A stretch of DNA of 64,000 nucleotides, from contig CBDEUB010000002.1 in assembly GCA_965243145.1 (NCBI GenBank), forward strand, positions 558,001 to 622,000. The letters run 5' to 3'. This DNA is from CBDBLK01 sp965243145 (GTDB taxonomy: Bacteria > Bdellovibrionota > Bacteriovoracia > Bacteriovoracales > Bacteriovoracaceae). Of this stretch, positions 7,835-16,429 are shown in pieces (the first letter of the stretch is position 1; the number at the start of each line of letters is the position of its first letter). The notes below the pieces were generated by a model, which was not told where the DNA came from, made no database searches, and saw only the letters and a list, made by a program, of their open reading frames with translations. The translations under genes and the position numbers were made by a program.

Positions 7835-9802
7835 ATGCTCAAATTTATTTTCTTTGCGATTTTGCTTTCGGCGTGTAGTTTTTCTTCATCCGAAAAAATA
7901 ACTTCTACAAATTCATCTGTGGAGTATAACAGTGCTACTGCCGATTTAGACGGCGATCTTTTCAATGGCGCACAAGAATTGGAGAGGGGAACCAATCCCC
8001 TGATTGCCGATATTCCCGAACTGGAAGTCAAGTTTTTTAATGGCCACAAAATTTCTATTGACTTTACCATCGGAAATGAGATGGTGAATGCCTCGCTTAA
8101 TCTTGAGGACGAAAACAAAGATTATGTTTTTGTTGAAGAAAAAGAATCCTATTTTAAATTTGAGATCGACATCAGTGGATATGCTCAAAATGCCTCTACG
8201 CCCGTTTTGTTGGGCGAGAATTTTTCCCATCGCAAGAACTTGGGCCACGCTGCTAAAATTGGAAAATTCAGTGGCCATACCTGGGATCAAATAAGTGAGT
8301 ACGACTTTACATGGGTAAGTCATCCCCCACTTTCACCCAAATTCTTTTTTGAGAAATCTCTGGCGAGTCAAGGGTATTTCTATTTAGAAAATGCAAAATC
8401 TGAGATCACTATAACTTTTAAAATTTCCATTAAATTGAGAAAAAACATTGCTTTTGGCCATATCAAAAACCTATCTCTTAATTTTCGCTATTATGATTAT
8501 GAACGAAATATCTATAGTTTGTTATCTAATGTGAAAATGGATCACCATATTCATCAGGGCACTCATGAAACTTTGAAAGTTACAATCGAAAATATACCAG
8601 CATCTTTTATCAGTGAAAACTATCTTAAAAAGGGAGAATTTCTTATTGCCGAAGTTGCCGATTTTGATATTCCCGAACTCAACACTACTTATAAGGCCCT
8701 GTTGTCACGAGTGAGGAGCAAGGCCATACCTGTTGCTATCAACACTTCTCAACAATCCTCAGTTAAATATGTGGCACTTCCCAAAGGAAAGGCCCGCTTC
8801 TTTAATATTCTCGAATCTCTCTTTAAAGATGACTATCTCATCGAAGAAAACATTTTAAGAAAAATTGGGCAATTTGAAAACAATCTCCCCAATTATGATT
8901 ACCTCGATGAGGTCAAAGGACAGGATAAGAAAGGCAAATGGTTTGTCTTTACCAATTTGATCTCTGGCCATTATCTCGATCACCATTACACTCCTTCGGA
9001 TATTCTTTTTCTCACTTACGCCACTGGACAGGATTTAGCATCTCAAGTAGCGCGCCAGGATTTTGCCCACCATCATGCTAAATCAAGCGGTTCGGAAATT
9101 TATCACCTTGGCAAAGCATCGGCCAATTCAACGATTCATATTCAAATGGCACCCCACATGCGTTGGGGAGAGAAAAAGCGCACAGAAAGAAAAGTGATCA
9201 CTGGCCCCGATACAAAACGGCCAGAAGCAGTCAATGAAGATTTCCGTTGCCATGTTTATATCAACTATTTTGATGAAATTTATGAACCTCTCAAATTCTC
9301 CACCGATTTAGGCCATATTGTTCATGGAGCAGGTGAAAAGACATCTCCTCTTGAAGATGAATTATTAGAATATTTTTCTCATATCAAATTGATAATTGGA
9401 GAGGAAGAATTTTCTTTTAAGGAACTTGTAAGTGAAGATAAGGCCTTTGTTGAAATTGTAGGTGAAAAAAATATTCATTTCACTATTTCCAACCTCTCCA
9501 AAATTACTGAAATAAAAGAATCTGAAGAAAAGAGAATCGCTATAAGGTTAGATAGAATCAGAAAAATTGCCCATAGCGGAATGAAATTTGTCAACATGGA
9601 AGGAATCTCTCGATCTTTTTGTCCGTTAGTTGTCTTGGATATGGCCTCTCGTTGGGGAATCCCTTTCTCTGTGGATTCTATAGCACAAGATCAATGGGAT
9701 AAATGGACAAGGAGTTGGGGAATAGTTCCAAAAGAAGATCGAATTTATCACCAATTTTTTTCGGTTGGTATAAAGAGCATCATCGCCAACCGCCACAACT
9801 AA
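7835..9802 (+). CDS. Large lipoprotein with calcium-loop-like motif
   Basis: 655 residues. The signal peptide ends in a lipobox (LLSACS, Cys at about residue 14). Residues about 37-56 contain DLDGDLFNGAQELERGTNP, similar to the calcium-binding loops of thrombospondin type 3-like repeats. The remainder is rich in beta-type sequence with no recognised enzyme motif. It lies directly before the VirB2-like gene with a GGAGG site between them, so a surface or adhesion role in conjugation is reasonable but inferred. Confidence 0.65.
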   Translation: MLKFIFFAILLSACSFSSSEKITSTNSSVEYNSATADLDGDLFNGAQELERGTNPLIADIPELEVKFFNGHKISIDFTIGNEMVNASLNLEDENKDYVFVEEKESYFKFEIDISGYAQNASTPVLLGENFSHRKNLGHAAKIGKFSGHTWDQISEYDFTWVSHPPLSPKFFFEKSLASQGYFYLENAKSEITITFKISIKLRKNIAFGHIKNLSLNFRYYDYERNIYSLLSNVKMDHHIHQGTHETLKVTIENIPASFISENYLKKGEFLIAEVADFDIPELNTTYKALLSRVRSKAIPVAINTSQQSSVKYVALPKGKARFFNILESLFKDDYLIEENILRKIGQFENNLPNYDYLDEVKGQDKKGKWFVFTNLISGHYLDHHYTPSDILFLTYATGQDLASQVARQDFAHHHAKSSGSEIYHLGKASANSTIHIQMAPHMRWGEKKRTERKVITGPDTKRPEAVNEDFRCHVYINYFDEIYEPLKFSTDLGHIVHGAGEKTSPLEDELLEYFSHIKLIIGEEEFSFKELVSEDKAFVEIVGEKNIHFTISNLSKITEIKESEEKRIAIRLDRIRKIAHSGMKFVNMEGISRSFCPLVVLDMASRWGIPFSVDSIAQDQWDKWTRSWGIVPKEDRIYHQFFSVGIKSIIANRHN

Positions 9803-9821
9803 CAAAAAGGAGGAAGAACCC

Positions 9822-10130
9822 ATGCAATGCTTTCAAAAATTTACCCGTCCCGACTTTTGGATTCTCACACCAACCATCCTAGCGGGATTGCTCTACGCCC
9901 GAGAGGCCCATGCCTTTGCTAAAATCCAAAATGGACTGGAGACTATCACTGAAACCTACCTCGTGCCTCTCGCCGGAGCAGTCGCCGGTGCCTCGTTTAT
10001 CACCTTTGTGATCTTGTCTTTTTTCCGACAAGAAGAGTATCAAAGGAAGGCCGCAAATGTGGTGGTTTTGAGCATCTTTGTTGGTGCTGGCATGGAACTC
10101 ATCAAGCAAATCATTCAGAGTTTTAGCTGA
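9822..10130 (+). CDS. VirB2-like pilin
   Basis: 102 residues. A long N-terminal signal region ending in REAHA is followed by two hydrophobic segments (about 48-67 and 78-96) joined by a short charged loop (RQEEYQRKA). This layout and the position just before VirB3- and VirB4-like genes mark it as the T4SS pilin subunit. Its stop codon overlaps the next start by 1 nt. Confidence 0.75.
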   Translation: MQCFQKFTRPDFWILTPTILAGLLYAREAHAFAKIQNGLETITETYLVPLAGAVAGASFITFVILSFFRQEEYQRKAANVVVLSIFVGAGMELIKQIIQSFS

Positions 10131-10396
10131 TGAACAGAGATCGAAGTTTTCCCACCCTCCTGTCTCAAAAAGCGAGGCCCTTTGCCGGACTCACTCGCTC
10201 CCATCTTGTTGCGTTGGGGGGCAGCTATTTGCTGCTCTCCTGGGTGGGCATTTCCGGCATGGCCTCCTTTGCTTTCAACCTGTGCCTATTGCTGGGATTA
10301 AAGTTGGGGCAAAAGTCCTTTCGCCCAGGTTTTTTTCAACTGCTGTTTTCTCCCAGAGTTTTGCTCTGGGCATACAAAGTGGAGAGCAAGGCATGA
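10130..10396 (+). CDS. VirB3-like inner-membrane protein
   Basis: 88 residues, with a conserved-looking N-terminus (SRS-like RPFAGL), a hydrophobic region at about 27-58 and a short basic tail. Size, membrane pattern and position between the pilin and the VirB4-like ATPase identify it. It overlaps the VirB4 start by 4 nt (ATGA), which indicates translational coupling. Confidence 0.75.
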   Translation: MNRDRSFPTLLSQKARPFAGLTRSHLVALGGSYLLLSWVGISGMASFAFNLCLLLGLKLGQKSFRPGFFQLLFSPRVLLWAYKVESKA

Positions 10397-12360
10397 GTCT
10401 GATGTTTCCCATTGCCGAAGTCTGTGGCCATAAGTTGATCTCTATCCATGGCCATATTTCTCATTTTTATCGCCTCCACTCTCCCGACCTGGAACAAAAA
10501 ACCCCCGATGAGCGCGAAGTCTTTTGGGAGGGAGTGAAATCGTCGCTAGATGCCCTCGATGAGCGCGCTTATTTTAAATTTTATCGTCTAGGGGGAAAGT
10601 CCTATTTGGAAACCAATGGAGAGTGCCCCCATTTCTCAGAAGTAAAATTAATACTGGCCAATGGGCCTCTCAATATCTTTTTTGGAAAAGAGGGCCTTTT
10701 TTCTGCCGTGGGCATCTATGACGATTATCTGGCCTTCAATGGCCATTACTTCCGCATTTTGTCGGCCAGTGAATTTGGTGAAGGGGAAATGAGTCATGGT
10801 ATCCCCCGCGATGTCGATTATCTTCTCTCTCTCAAAAAGTTGCCCAAAGACAAGGCCACAAATCGTTTGGAGAGAATTAGAAACTCCCACTTTTCCAGCT
10901 TTTTTAAAGACAAGCGAGATGTCTCCAGCGAAGGTGCCTATGGCCAGGCAGAAGATTTGCTGCAAGAAATTGTCCAGGGCCATGAAACACTCTTTGAAAT
11001 GGAACTTTTTTTTATTGTCTCAGGCCTGTCGCTGGAGGCATTGGATGCGCAAACGCGTGTACTTCAGCAAGAACTTTTGACGCAAAAAATAAAAGTCTGC
11101 GTTGAAGGGCAATCTCTCATCAAGTTGAAGTCAGGACTCGCCCAGTTTTTTACCGAAATTATCCCTGGGGTTAAACCCCAGTTGGGCCTTCGCAAACACC
11201 TCGATAAATCGGGGCATATTGAGTGTCTGTTGCCATTGGGACAGTCTCACTTGATGGATAAGGGCATTGAGTTTTCTGATCAAGGAGATCAAAAACTCTT
11301 TTTCGATCCCTTTGCCAAGAATATTAAAAACCGCAATATGCTGATCACAGGGGCGAGCGGAACCGGAAAGTCGGTTTTAGCGAATAAGATCATTCACCAC
11401 TTGGCGTGTGATCACTCCACGGTGATTTTAGACAAGGGAGGATCTTTCAAACGCTTGACAATGTTTCACCAGGGCAAAGTTTTAAACGGTGGGTTTAATC
11501 CCATGCAGTTCAAGTGCCCCCTGTACTTGCGGGAGATCATTCTTTCCCTGGCAGACGCAGAAAGTTTTTCCAAGCTGGAGCGGGGCAAACTCTTGCGGGA
11601 GATCAAGTCGGCGTTAAAAAGTGGAGTTGAACAATTTAGTGATCTGGTGGAGTATTTGCAAAAAGAGTTTCCTCAAATTGGACTCTACTTTGAAGAAGTG
11701 GGAGATTTTTTTACCGACGAAGTGATCGAAAATAGTCCCATTCTCTATGTGGATTTAGAAAACTACCCCAAGGCATTTGTCGCCCCCCTGATCATTTTTA
11801 TTTTGCAGTATTTCAAAAGCATCCCAGAGGCAGAGAAAATTTTAGTTTTTGACGAGTGTTGGTCATTCTTGAAAAGTCACGCCTCCTATATTGACGAATG
11901 TTTTAGGACTTTCCGCAAAACGGGAGCTTTCCCCATTGCTATTTCTCAATCCCTCAAAGATTTCGCCGCCACAAAAGAGACTTACCAGGCGATTGCCAAC
12001 AACTGCTATTTTCACGCAATCTTTCCCCAGGAGTTGTCGGAGAGTGACGGGGAACTCTCGTCTTTTGATAGAGAGAATATCCGAACTCTCGCTTGCGAAA
12101 AAGATAGTTTTGCCGAATGTTATTTCAAGACTCCTGACAATAAATTTCGCAAAACTCTGAGAATCCATCTCTCGCCCTTGGAGTTGGAACTTTTCAAAAC
12201 CGACTACGGGTCGGAAAAACAGCTTTTGCGTTTTATCGATCAAACCCGAGAATTTTTCAACACCGTTCCCGAATCCATTAACGCTTTTGTGAGGTTAAAG
12301 TATGGACACCATCAAGAAGATCACTCTCTTTTGGATATGTTTTCCAGCACTCCACGCTAG
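10393..12360 (+). CDS. VirB4-family conjugation ATPase
   Basis: 655 residues. The start at 10393 is chosen because its ATG overlaps the VirB3 stop; an upstream in-frame start would overlap VirB2 and VirB3 entirely. Walker A is GASGTGKS (about residue 319-326), followed by VILDKGGSFKRL, and a Walker B-like LVFDECWSFL occurs near residue 483. The C-terminal Arg/Gln motif region contains AISQSLKDF. VirB4 powers pilus assembly and substrate transfer at the inner membrane. The 3' end overlaps the next gene by 59 nt. Confidence 0.92.
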   Translation: MSLMFPIAEVCGHKLISIHGHISHFYRLHSPDLEQKTPDEREVFWEGVKSSLDALDERAYFKFYRLGGKSYLETNGECPHFSEVKLILANGPLNIFFGKEGLFSAVGIYDDYLAFNGHYFRILSASEFGEGEMSHGIPRDVDYLLSLKKLPKDKATNRLERIRNSHFSSFFKDKRDVSSEGAYGQAEDLLQEIVQGHETLFEMELFFIVSGLSLEALDAQTRVLQQELLTQKIKVCVEGQSLIKLKSGLAQFFTEIIPGVKPQLGLRKHLDKSGHIECLLPLGQSHLMDKGIEFSDQGDQKLFFDPFAKNIKNRNMLITGASGTGKSVLANKIIHHLACDHSTVILDKGGSFKRLTMFHQGKVLNGGFNPMQFKCPLYLREIILSLADAESFSKLERGKLLREIKSALKSGVEQFSDLVEYLQKEFPQIGLYFEEVGDFFTDEVIENSPILYVDLENYPKAFVAPLIIFILQYFKSIPEAEKILVFDECWSFLKSHASYIDECFRTFRKTGAFPIAISQSLKDFAATKETYQAIANNCYFHAIFPQELSESDGELSSFDRENIRTLACEKDSFAECYFKTPDNKFRKTLRIHLSPLELELFKTDYGSEKQLLRFIDQTREFFNTVPESINAFVRLKYGHHQEDHSLLDMFSSTPR

Positions 12361-12982
12361 TTCCCTCTTTTTGCCCGACAGTGACACGGCAGCACTCATC
12401 TCGCTGGTGTCCAATACCGCATCGACGGTTTCCAACACTCTCAAAATTTTGGAAGTCGCCAAAAAAACCAGTCAGAAAATAGACAAATACAACGCCATTG
12501 CCATGAGACGCTTTTTTATTGCCCGAAGGATCGAGCACCATGTCCGCGATATTCTGGCGGCCAAAAAGATGCGCCCCAAGGGACTCAAGGAGATCAACCG
12601 TGTCATGCTCAGACTTAAAACCAACCTCCAAAATCTTAAAAGCAATCTCGATCTTTTAGCACAAGATGTGGTGGCCGCGCAGGACTTTATGGAACGCCAT
12701 TCGGAGAAAATGGCAACGGCGTTGAGGGACGAGCAGGAAATGAACCAACAGGAGATCAACAGTGCTGGCGAGGGAGAAGTAAGCAAGCATGTCCAAAACA
12801 CTGCCATGAATACGGCACTTACGGGCAAGATTCTCTCCCAAATGAGGCGCGATCAACTGGACTACCAACAAACCGATTTGCAGCTTAAAAAGGGCGAGAA
12901 ACTGGAAAAATTGAGGCGGGAGGCGATTTATCGGGAGTGGCTTAATCTCCACACAGAACCATTTGAAGGGGTGCAGTTGTGA
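12302..12982 (+). CDS. VirB5-like secreted helical protein
   Basis: 226 residues. A short signal sequence (TLFWICFPALHAS) is followed by almost entirely helical, charged sequence with no Cys after the signal. Position directly after VirB4 and before a polytopic VirB6-like protein fits VirB5, the minor pilus-tip component. No sequence motif proves this. It overlaps the VirB4 gene by 59 nt and the next GTG start by 4 nt. Confidence 0.6.
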   Translation: MDTIKKITLFWICFPALHASSLFLPDSDTAALISLVSNTASTVSNTLKILEVAKKTSQKIDKYNAIAMRRFFIARRIEHHVRDILAAKKMRPKGLKEINRVMLRLKTNLQNLKSNLDLLAQDVVAAQDFMERHSEKMATALRDEQEMNQQEINSAGEGEVSKHVQNTAMNTALTGKILSQMRRDQLDYQQTDLQLKKGEKLEKLRREAIYREWLNLHTEPFEGVQL

Positions 12983-14301
12983 AAGAACTTCTCCTTATCC
13001 AAAGTTTGGACTTGGACGGACTCATCGAAGAGTACCGGCTCTTTTTCTTAGGCCTGATGCCCAGTGTGTTTATCCTCGCCATCCTGATTGAGTTTTTTGC
13101 CGAACTGGAACCCTTCGCCCTGGCCAAACGCGCCCTGATCTCCATTTTGTTATTAGTCAGCGTGTCCAGCTTTTATCAGCAAAGCATTGACTATTCCATG
13201 GAGACAGCAGACAAGGTTTTAAAGAGTCAAATATTGGGCAATAACTTACTGGAGGATATGCTCAACAAACGGGATCATTTAAACTTATCCCGAACTCCCC
13301 TTGAAGGAAATAAAACCGCCGAACTCTTTTCCTTTTTTCAAAGTCAATTCTTTAAAGATGTGGCCAATAACATTTTTACCATCACCACGCTTTTTATTGT
13401 TTGCCTATGTTTATTGCTGCTCAAAGTGATTTATTCCCTAGTGTATTATCTGGGATATGGACTCATGGGCATCCCCTGTTTGCTCTACCTCTTCCCCAAT
13501 ATGGGAAGAGTTCTCTACGGGGGAGTGATGAGTTATCTCTGGTGTCTGATTCTGCCCCATGTTTTGGTGTTTATCTTCTCCATGCTGGGGACTGAAATTA
13601 AAAAGGGATATGTTGAGGGAGAAATTATTGGCGGCAACATTATGGGAACGGCCCTGCTCTTTGTTTTGGCCTTGACTGTTGCTTTTGTCCCCATGATTAC
13701 CGCCTCTATTTTAAGCAGAAGCGGCATCATGCAGGCGGGGGGTATTATCTCCGCAGTCGGAGCGCATAAAATCCTGTCTCTGCCCAAAAATATGGCCAAA
13801 ACTGCGCTTAAATGGACTGCGGCCATCACTGTTCCCAAATTATTATTGAGTATGAGTGCCAGCAAAATGGCCTCCAATTTGGCCAAAAAGGGTGCGGGCC
13901 TACTTTCCTTTGGCCCAAATTCTTATTGGGGTGGTGGCCAAAGTGCGGCATCCGATGGACAGTCCCAAACCCGAGAGGCCTCCCCTAAAACAGGAGAAGT
14001 GGGAAGCAAGGCCAGTTTTCAAAACCAAAAGATTAAAACCAAAACCAAAGAGAATAAATCAACAAATTTGTCTCAGGCCAATTTGTCTTCCAACGGCAAA
14101 AAAACACCAGTAGGCCAAACTGGGAATACCCAGGCCAGGCCTCAAAACAAGGGAGGAAATCATGCAAGACTACCAAAGCATCACCAAGGGCATCCAAGAG
14201 GTCAAGCGGCCAATGGCCATCACCGCCGCAGTGGGGATAATCATCCAGATCGCAATTTTAGTCACAGGAATCGTCCTCAATCGCGGCCCAAGCGAAGATG
14301 A
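12979..14301 (+). CDS. VirB6/TrbL-like polytopic membrane protein
   Basis: 440 residues, GTG start overlapping the previous stop. About six hydrophobic segments lie between residues 25 and 265, followed by a long hydrophilic, Ser/Gln/Lys-rich tail (about 300-440) ending in a very basic His/Arg-rich sequence. This pattern fits VirB6, the inner-membrane channel component. The last 140 nt overlap the VirB8-like gene in another frame, so the basic tail is encoded in doubly used DNA. Confidence 0.75.
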   Translation: MKELLLIQSLDLDGLIEEYRLFFLGLMPSVFILAILIEFFAELEPFALAKRALISILLLVSVSSFYQQSIDYSMETADKVLKSQILGNNLLEDMLNKRDHLNLSRTPLEGNKTAELFSFFQSQFFKDVANNIFTITTLFIVCLCLLLLKVIYSLVYYLGYGLMGIPCLLYLFPNMGRVLYGGVMSYLWCLILPHVLVFIFSMLGTEIKKGYVEGEIIGGNIMGTALLFVLALTVAFVPMITASILSRSGIMQAGGIISAVGAHKILSLPKNMAKTALKWTAAITVPKLLLSMSASKMASNLAKKGAGLLSFGPNSYWGGGQSAASDGQSQTREASPKTGEVGSKASFQNQKIKTKTKENKSTNLSQANLSSNGKKTPVGQTGNTQARPQNKGGNHARLPKHHQGHPRGQAANGHHRRSGDNHPDRNFSHRNRPQSRPKRR

Positions 14302-14608
14302 TTATTCTCAAATGGAGGCCTGTTATTACGGAGGCAAAAGTCTCTTTTTGGAAAATTCACCAAAAAGAGAACTCTTCAATGAATCGACCTTAAAAGATAT
14401 TGAGAGCAAAACTTTTAAGATGAGTCACATCGTCTTGGTAAAACTTATCGGAACTCACGCTTGCGATCTCGTCATTGAAGACGATCGGGGGCGCAGAAGC
14501 TACCGATTCGATTTGGAGAAGAACTCCAACTTTGAACTATTTTACAGGATTGCCAATATCAAAGGGCAAAAACTTGTCTCGCCTTACCAGTGGAGGAACA
14601 AACTATGA
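14162..14608 (+). CDS. VirB8/TraE-like membrane protein
   Basis: 148 residues. The ATG follows GGAGG at good spacing. A cytoplasmic N-terminus of about 18 residues, one membrane segment (about 19-40, AITAAVGIIIQIAILVTGIVL) and a periplasmic domain of about 105 residues match VirB8/TraE topology; the periplasmic part is shorter than usual. It overlaps the end of VirB6 by 140 nt and the next gene by 4 nt. Confidence 0.6.
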   Translation: MQDYQSITKGIQEVKRPMAITAAVGIIIQIAILVTGIVLNRGPSEDDYSQMEACYYGGKSLFLENSPKRELFNESTLKDIESKTFKMSHIVLVKLIGTHACDLVIEDDRGRRSYRFDLEKNSNFELFYRIANIKGQKLVSPYQWRNKL

Positions 14609-15087
14609 TTTACTACATTATGCCAGGGCATATCTTCACCATTTTTCTCTCCCTGGCGCACATGACTTCGATCACCTTCCCTTCAAAAATAGGTGACTAC
14701 GCCGGAGGACAGAAGAAGGATTTTATCATTCACCAACTCAACAAAAATAAAACTCTGGTCTTTGAAACCAAGGGAGAAGATTTTAGGCGCAACTTTATTG
14801 CCTTTGGCCATAAAACGAAATATCACTTTAATTTGGTATCCAATCAGACAAGATCAGATAAAGACATCGAGATTAGAAAGGGAGTTCCTTGCCATGCATT
14901 TGTGCTGATCAAGGAGACAGCAGATTATCGCCTATTTGAGTGCCCCCGCTCCCTCTTTTTTGTCAACAAAAAATCCACACCCGTCAAAGTGGGCGATCTG
15001 ATGATCACCAAGGAAAACTACCTTTCCAAGGGGCCGCCGGTGTTTGTGGATGGAAAATTGATCTATTACCAGGGGACTTTACTATGA
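14605..15087 (+). CDS. VirB9/TraK-like outer-membrane complex protein
   Basis: 160 residues from the ATG at 14605, which follows GGAGG and overlaps the previous stop. A hydrophobic signal region ends near LAHM; it is followed by TSITFPSKI and a beta-rich segment (LVFETKGEDFRRNFIAFGH) typical of VirB9/TraK/TrbG N-terminal domains. It is shorter than classical VirB9 (about 290 residues), so the C-terminal domain may be missing or replaced. It overlaps the VirB10-like gene by 4 nt. Confidence 0.6.
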   Translation: MIYYIMPGHIFTIFLSLAHMTSITFPSKIGDYAGGQKKDFIIHQLNKNKTLVFETKGEDFRRNFIAFGHKTKYHFNLVSNQTRSDKDIEIRKGVPCHAFVLIKETADYRLFECPRSLFFVNKKSTPVKVGDLMITKENYLSKGPPVFVDGKLIYYQGTLL

Positions 15088-15893
15088 GACTTCTCATCGT
15101 GCTGTTGTCATTTTCCACTCAGGCAGGGTTTATCGATCTCCCCCAAAGCGAATTTTACCGATACAAAGGGCCACATAAAAAAGCGGGGAACAACGCGGGC
15201 ATCGCCCCCAAAGCAAGAAAAAAGGCCAAAGCGCGTTCCAAGGGCCAAGACAATCGTGCTTTACAGGAATTGCTGGAGCAAGATCGCCAAATTTTAAATC
15301 TTTTGGATGCCAGTTCCAAGCAGCTAGTGATCAAAAGATCGCAGGCAAAGATTATGGCACTGACTCGGGTGCGGGGGACTTTGCTCAACTCGGTGGTGGC
15401 GATGAACACCACGCCGGCGACTTTTATTGTGAGGATTGACGGGGATCGGGAAGAACTCAAGGGTGCAGAACTCAAGTGCCAGGGGCACACTTTCCAAAAG
15501 CGCATCATCTCCCAATGCGCTCTAATGGTGGCCGAAGATCGGGAATATCCCGTTAGTGTGGAAATCTGGGACTTGGACGGTGCTCAAGGCATCATTGCCG
15601 ATTATGTCTATTCGGGGGAAGAGAAAAGTTTTTTGACTTCCTCGCTGGCAACATTCCTGCAAGGTGGCCTAAATGCGGCCAGAGAACGGGTGATGACTCC
15701 CTTTGGGGAAGTCTCCCCCCAGAATGCCCGCAATCAAGTTGTGAGTGGCCTTTCAAATATTGCCCAGAACGCCAGGGAGAAGATAGCGCAGTCGGGAGAT
15801 GGCAAACTCGAAATTGCCTATGTCAATTCCGGTAAGGTGGTGCTGGTGTTTTTCCACCAGTCCCTCCATTTAAGCGAAGAGGTGTCAAAATGA
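15084..15893 (+). CDS. VirB10/TraB-like scaffold protein
   Basis: 269 residues from the ATG at 15084. A short N-terminal hydrophobic segment is followed by a basic linker (KARKKAKARSKGQ), a helical stretch and a beta-rich domain (TRVRGTLLNSVVAMNTTPATF) that resembles the VirB10/TraB C-terminal barrel. It is shorter than VirB10 and the usual Pro-rich segment is missing. It would link inner and outer membranes in the secretion channel. It overlaps the next gene by 4 nt. Confidence 0.65.
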   Translation: MRLLIVLLSFSTQAGFIDLPQSEFYRYKGPHKKAGNNAGIAPKARKKAKARSKGQDNRALQELLEQDRQILNLLDASSKQLVIKRSQAKIMALTRVRGTLLNSVVAMNTTPATFIVRIDGDREELKGAELKCQGHTFQKRIISQCALMVAEDREYPVSVEIWDLDGAQGIIADYVYSGEEKSFLTSSLATFLQGGLNAARERVMTPFGEVSPQNARNQVVSGLSNIAQNAREKIAQSGDGKLEIAYVNSGKVVLVFFHQSLHLSEEVSK

Positions 15894-16429
15894 AATTTAT
15901 TTTAAAAATTGTTATCTTTTGTCTTTTGATTTCCTGTTCCAGTTTGAAAAGGACGGTAGTTTATAGTTCTCTGGCCGGAAGTTTGGCGGGTTCCCTGGCC
16001 GGCGCAGCACTTTCCCCTACCAAGCGGGATCGCGGTGCCAACGCCGTGGCCTTTGGCCTTGTAGGTGCCGGTGTGGCCGCATCTGTAGGGTATGCCCTCC
16101 ACAAAGACGATCCCCGCAACTACAAGTTGAATCACATGCTGATGCCTCCCAAGGAATCGCCAAAAGAGGCCAGCGACCCCAACACTCTGGATTTAGGCCT
16201 TGGGCCTTTGAAGTTAAATGCCCATCTCAACAAGGAGGAAATTTATCAAGTGCCGGTTAAAGAGTTGCCGGACAAACTCAAGGGCAAAGTGGGCAAGCAA
16301 TTTCTGCTCAAATACCACACCAAAGAACGCTACATCAAACAAGGTGCCAAAACTTACTATATCCCGGCATTTGAAATTTTTGAATATTCTTACGGGGAAA
16401 TTCCAGGACAATCGGGAGGTGCGAAGTGA
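15890..16429 (+). CDS. Lipoprotein of the T4SS operon, VirB7/TraV-like role
   Basis: 179 residues with a lipobox (LLISCSS, Cys at about residue 16). A Gly/Ala-rich stretch (SLAGSLAGSLAGAAL and AFGLVGAGVAASVGYAL) resembles glycine-zipper membrane insertion segments. Position between VirB10- and VirD4-like genes suggests the outer-membrane lipoprotein that anchors the core complex. The assignment rests on lipidation and context, not on homology. Confidence 0.55.
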   Translation: MKFILKIVIFCLLISCSSLKRTVVYSSLAGSLAGSLAGAALSPTKRDRGANAVAFGLVGAGVAASVGYALHKDDPRNYKLNHMLMPPKESPKEASDPNTLDLGLGPLKLNAHLNKEEIYQVPVKELPDKLKGKVGKQFLLKYHTKERYIKQGAKTYYIPAFEIFEYSYGEIPGQSGGAK

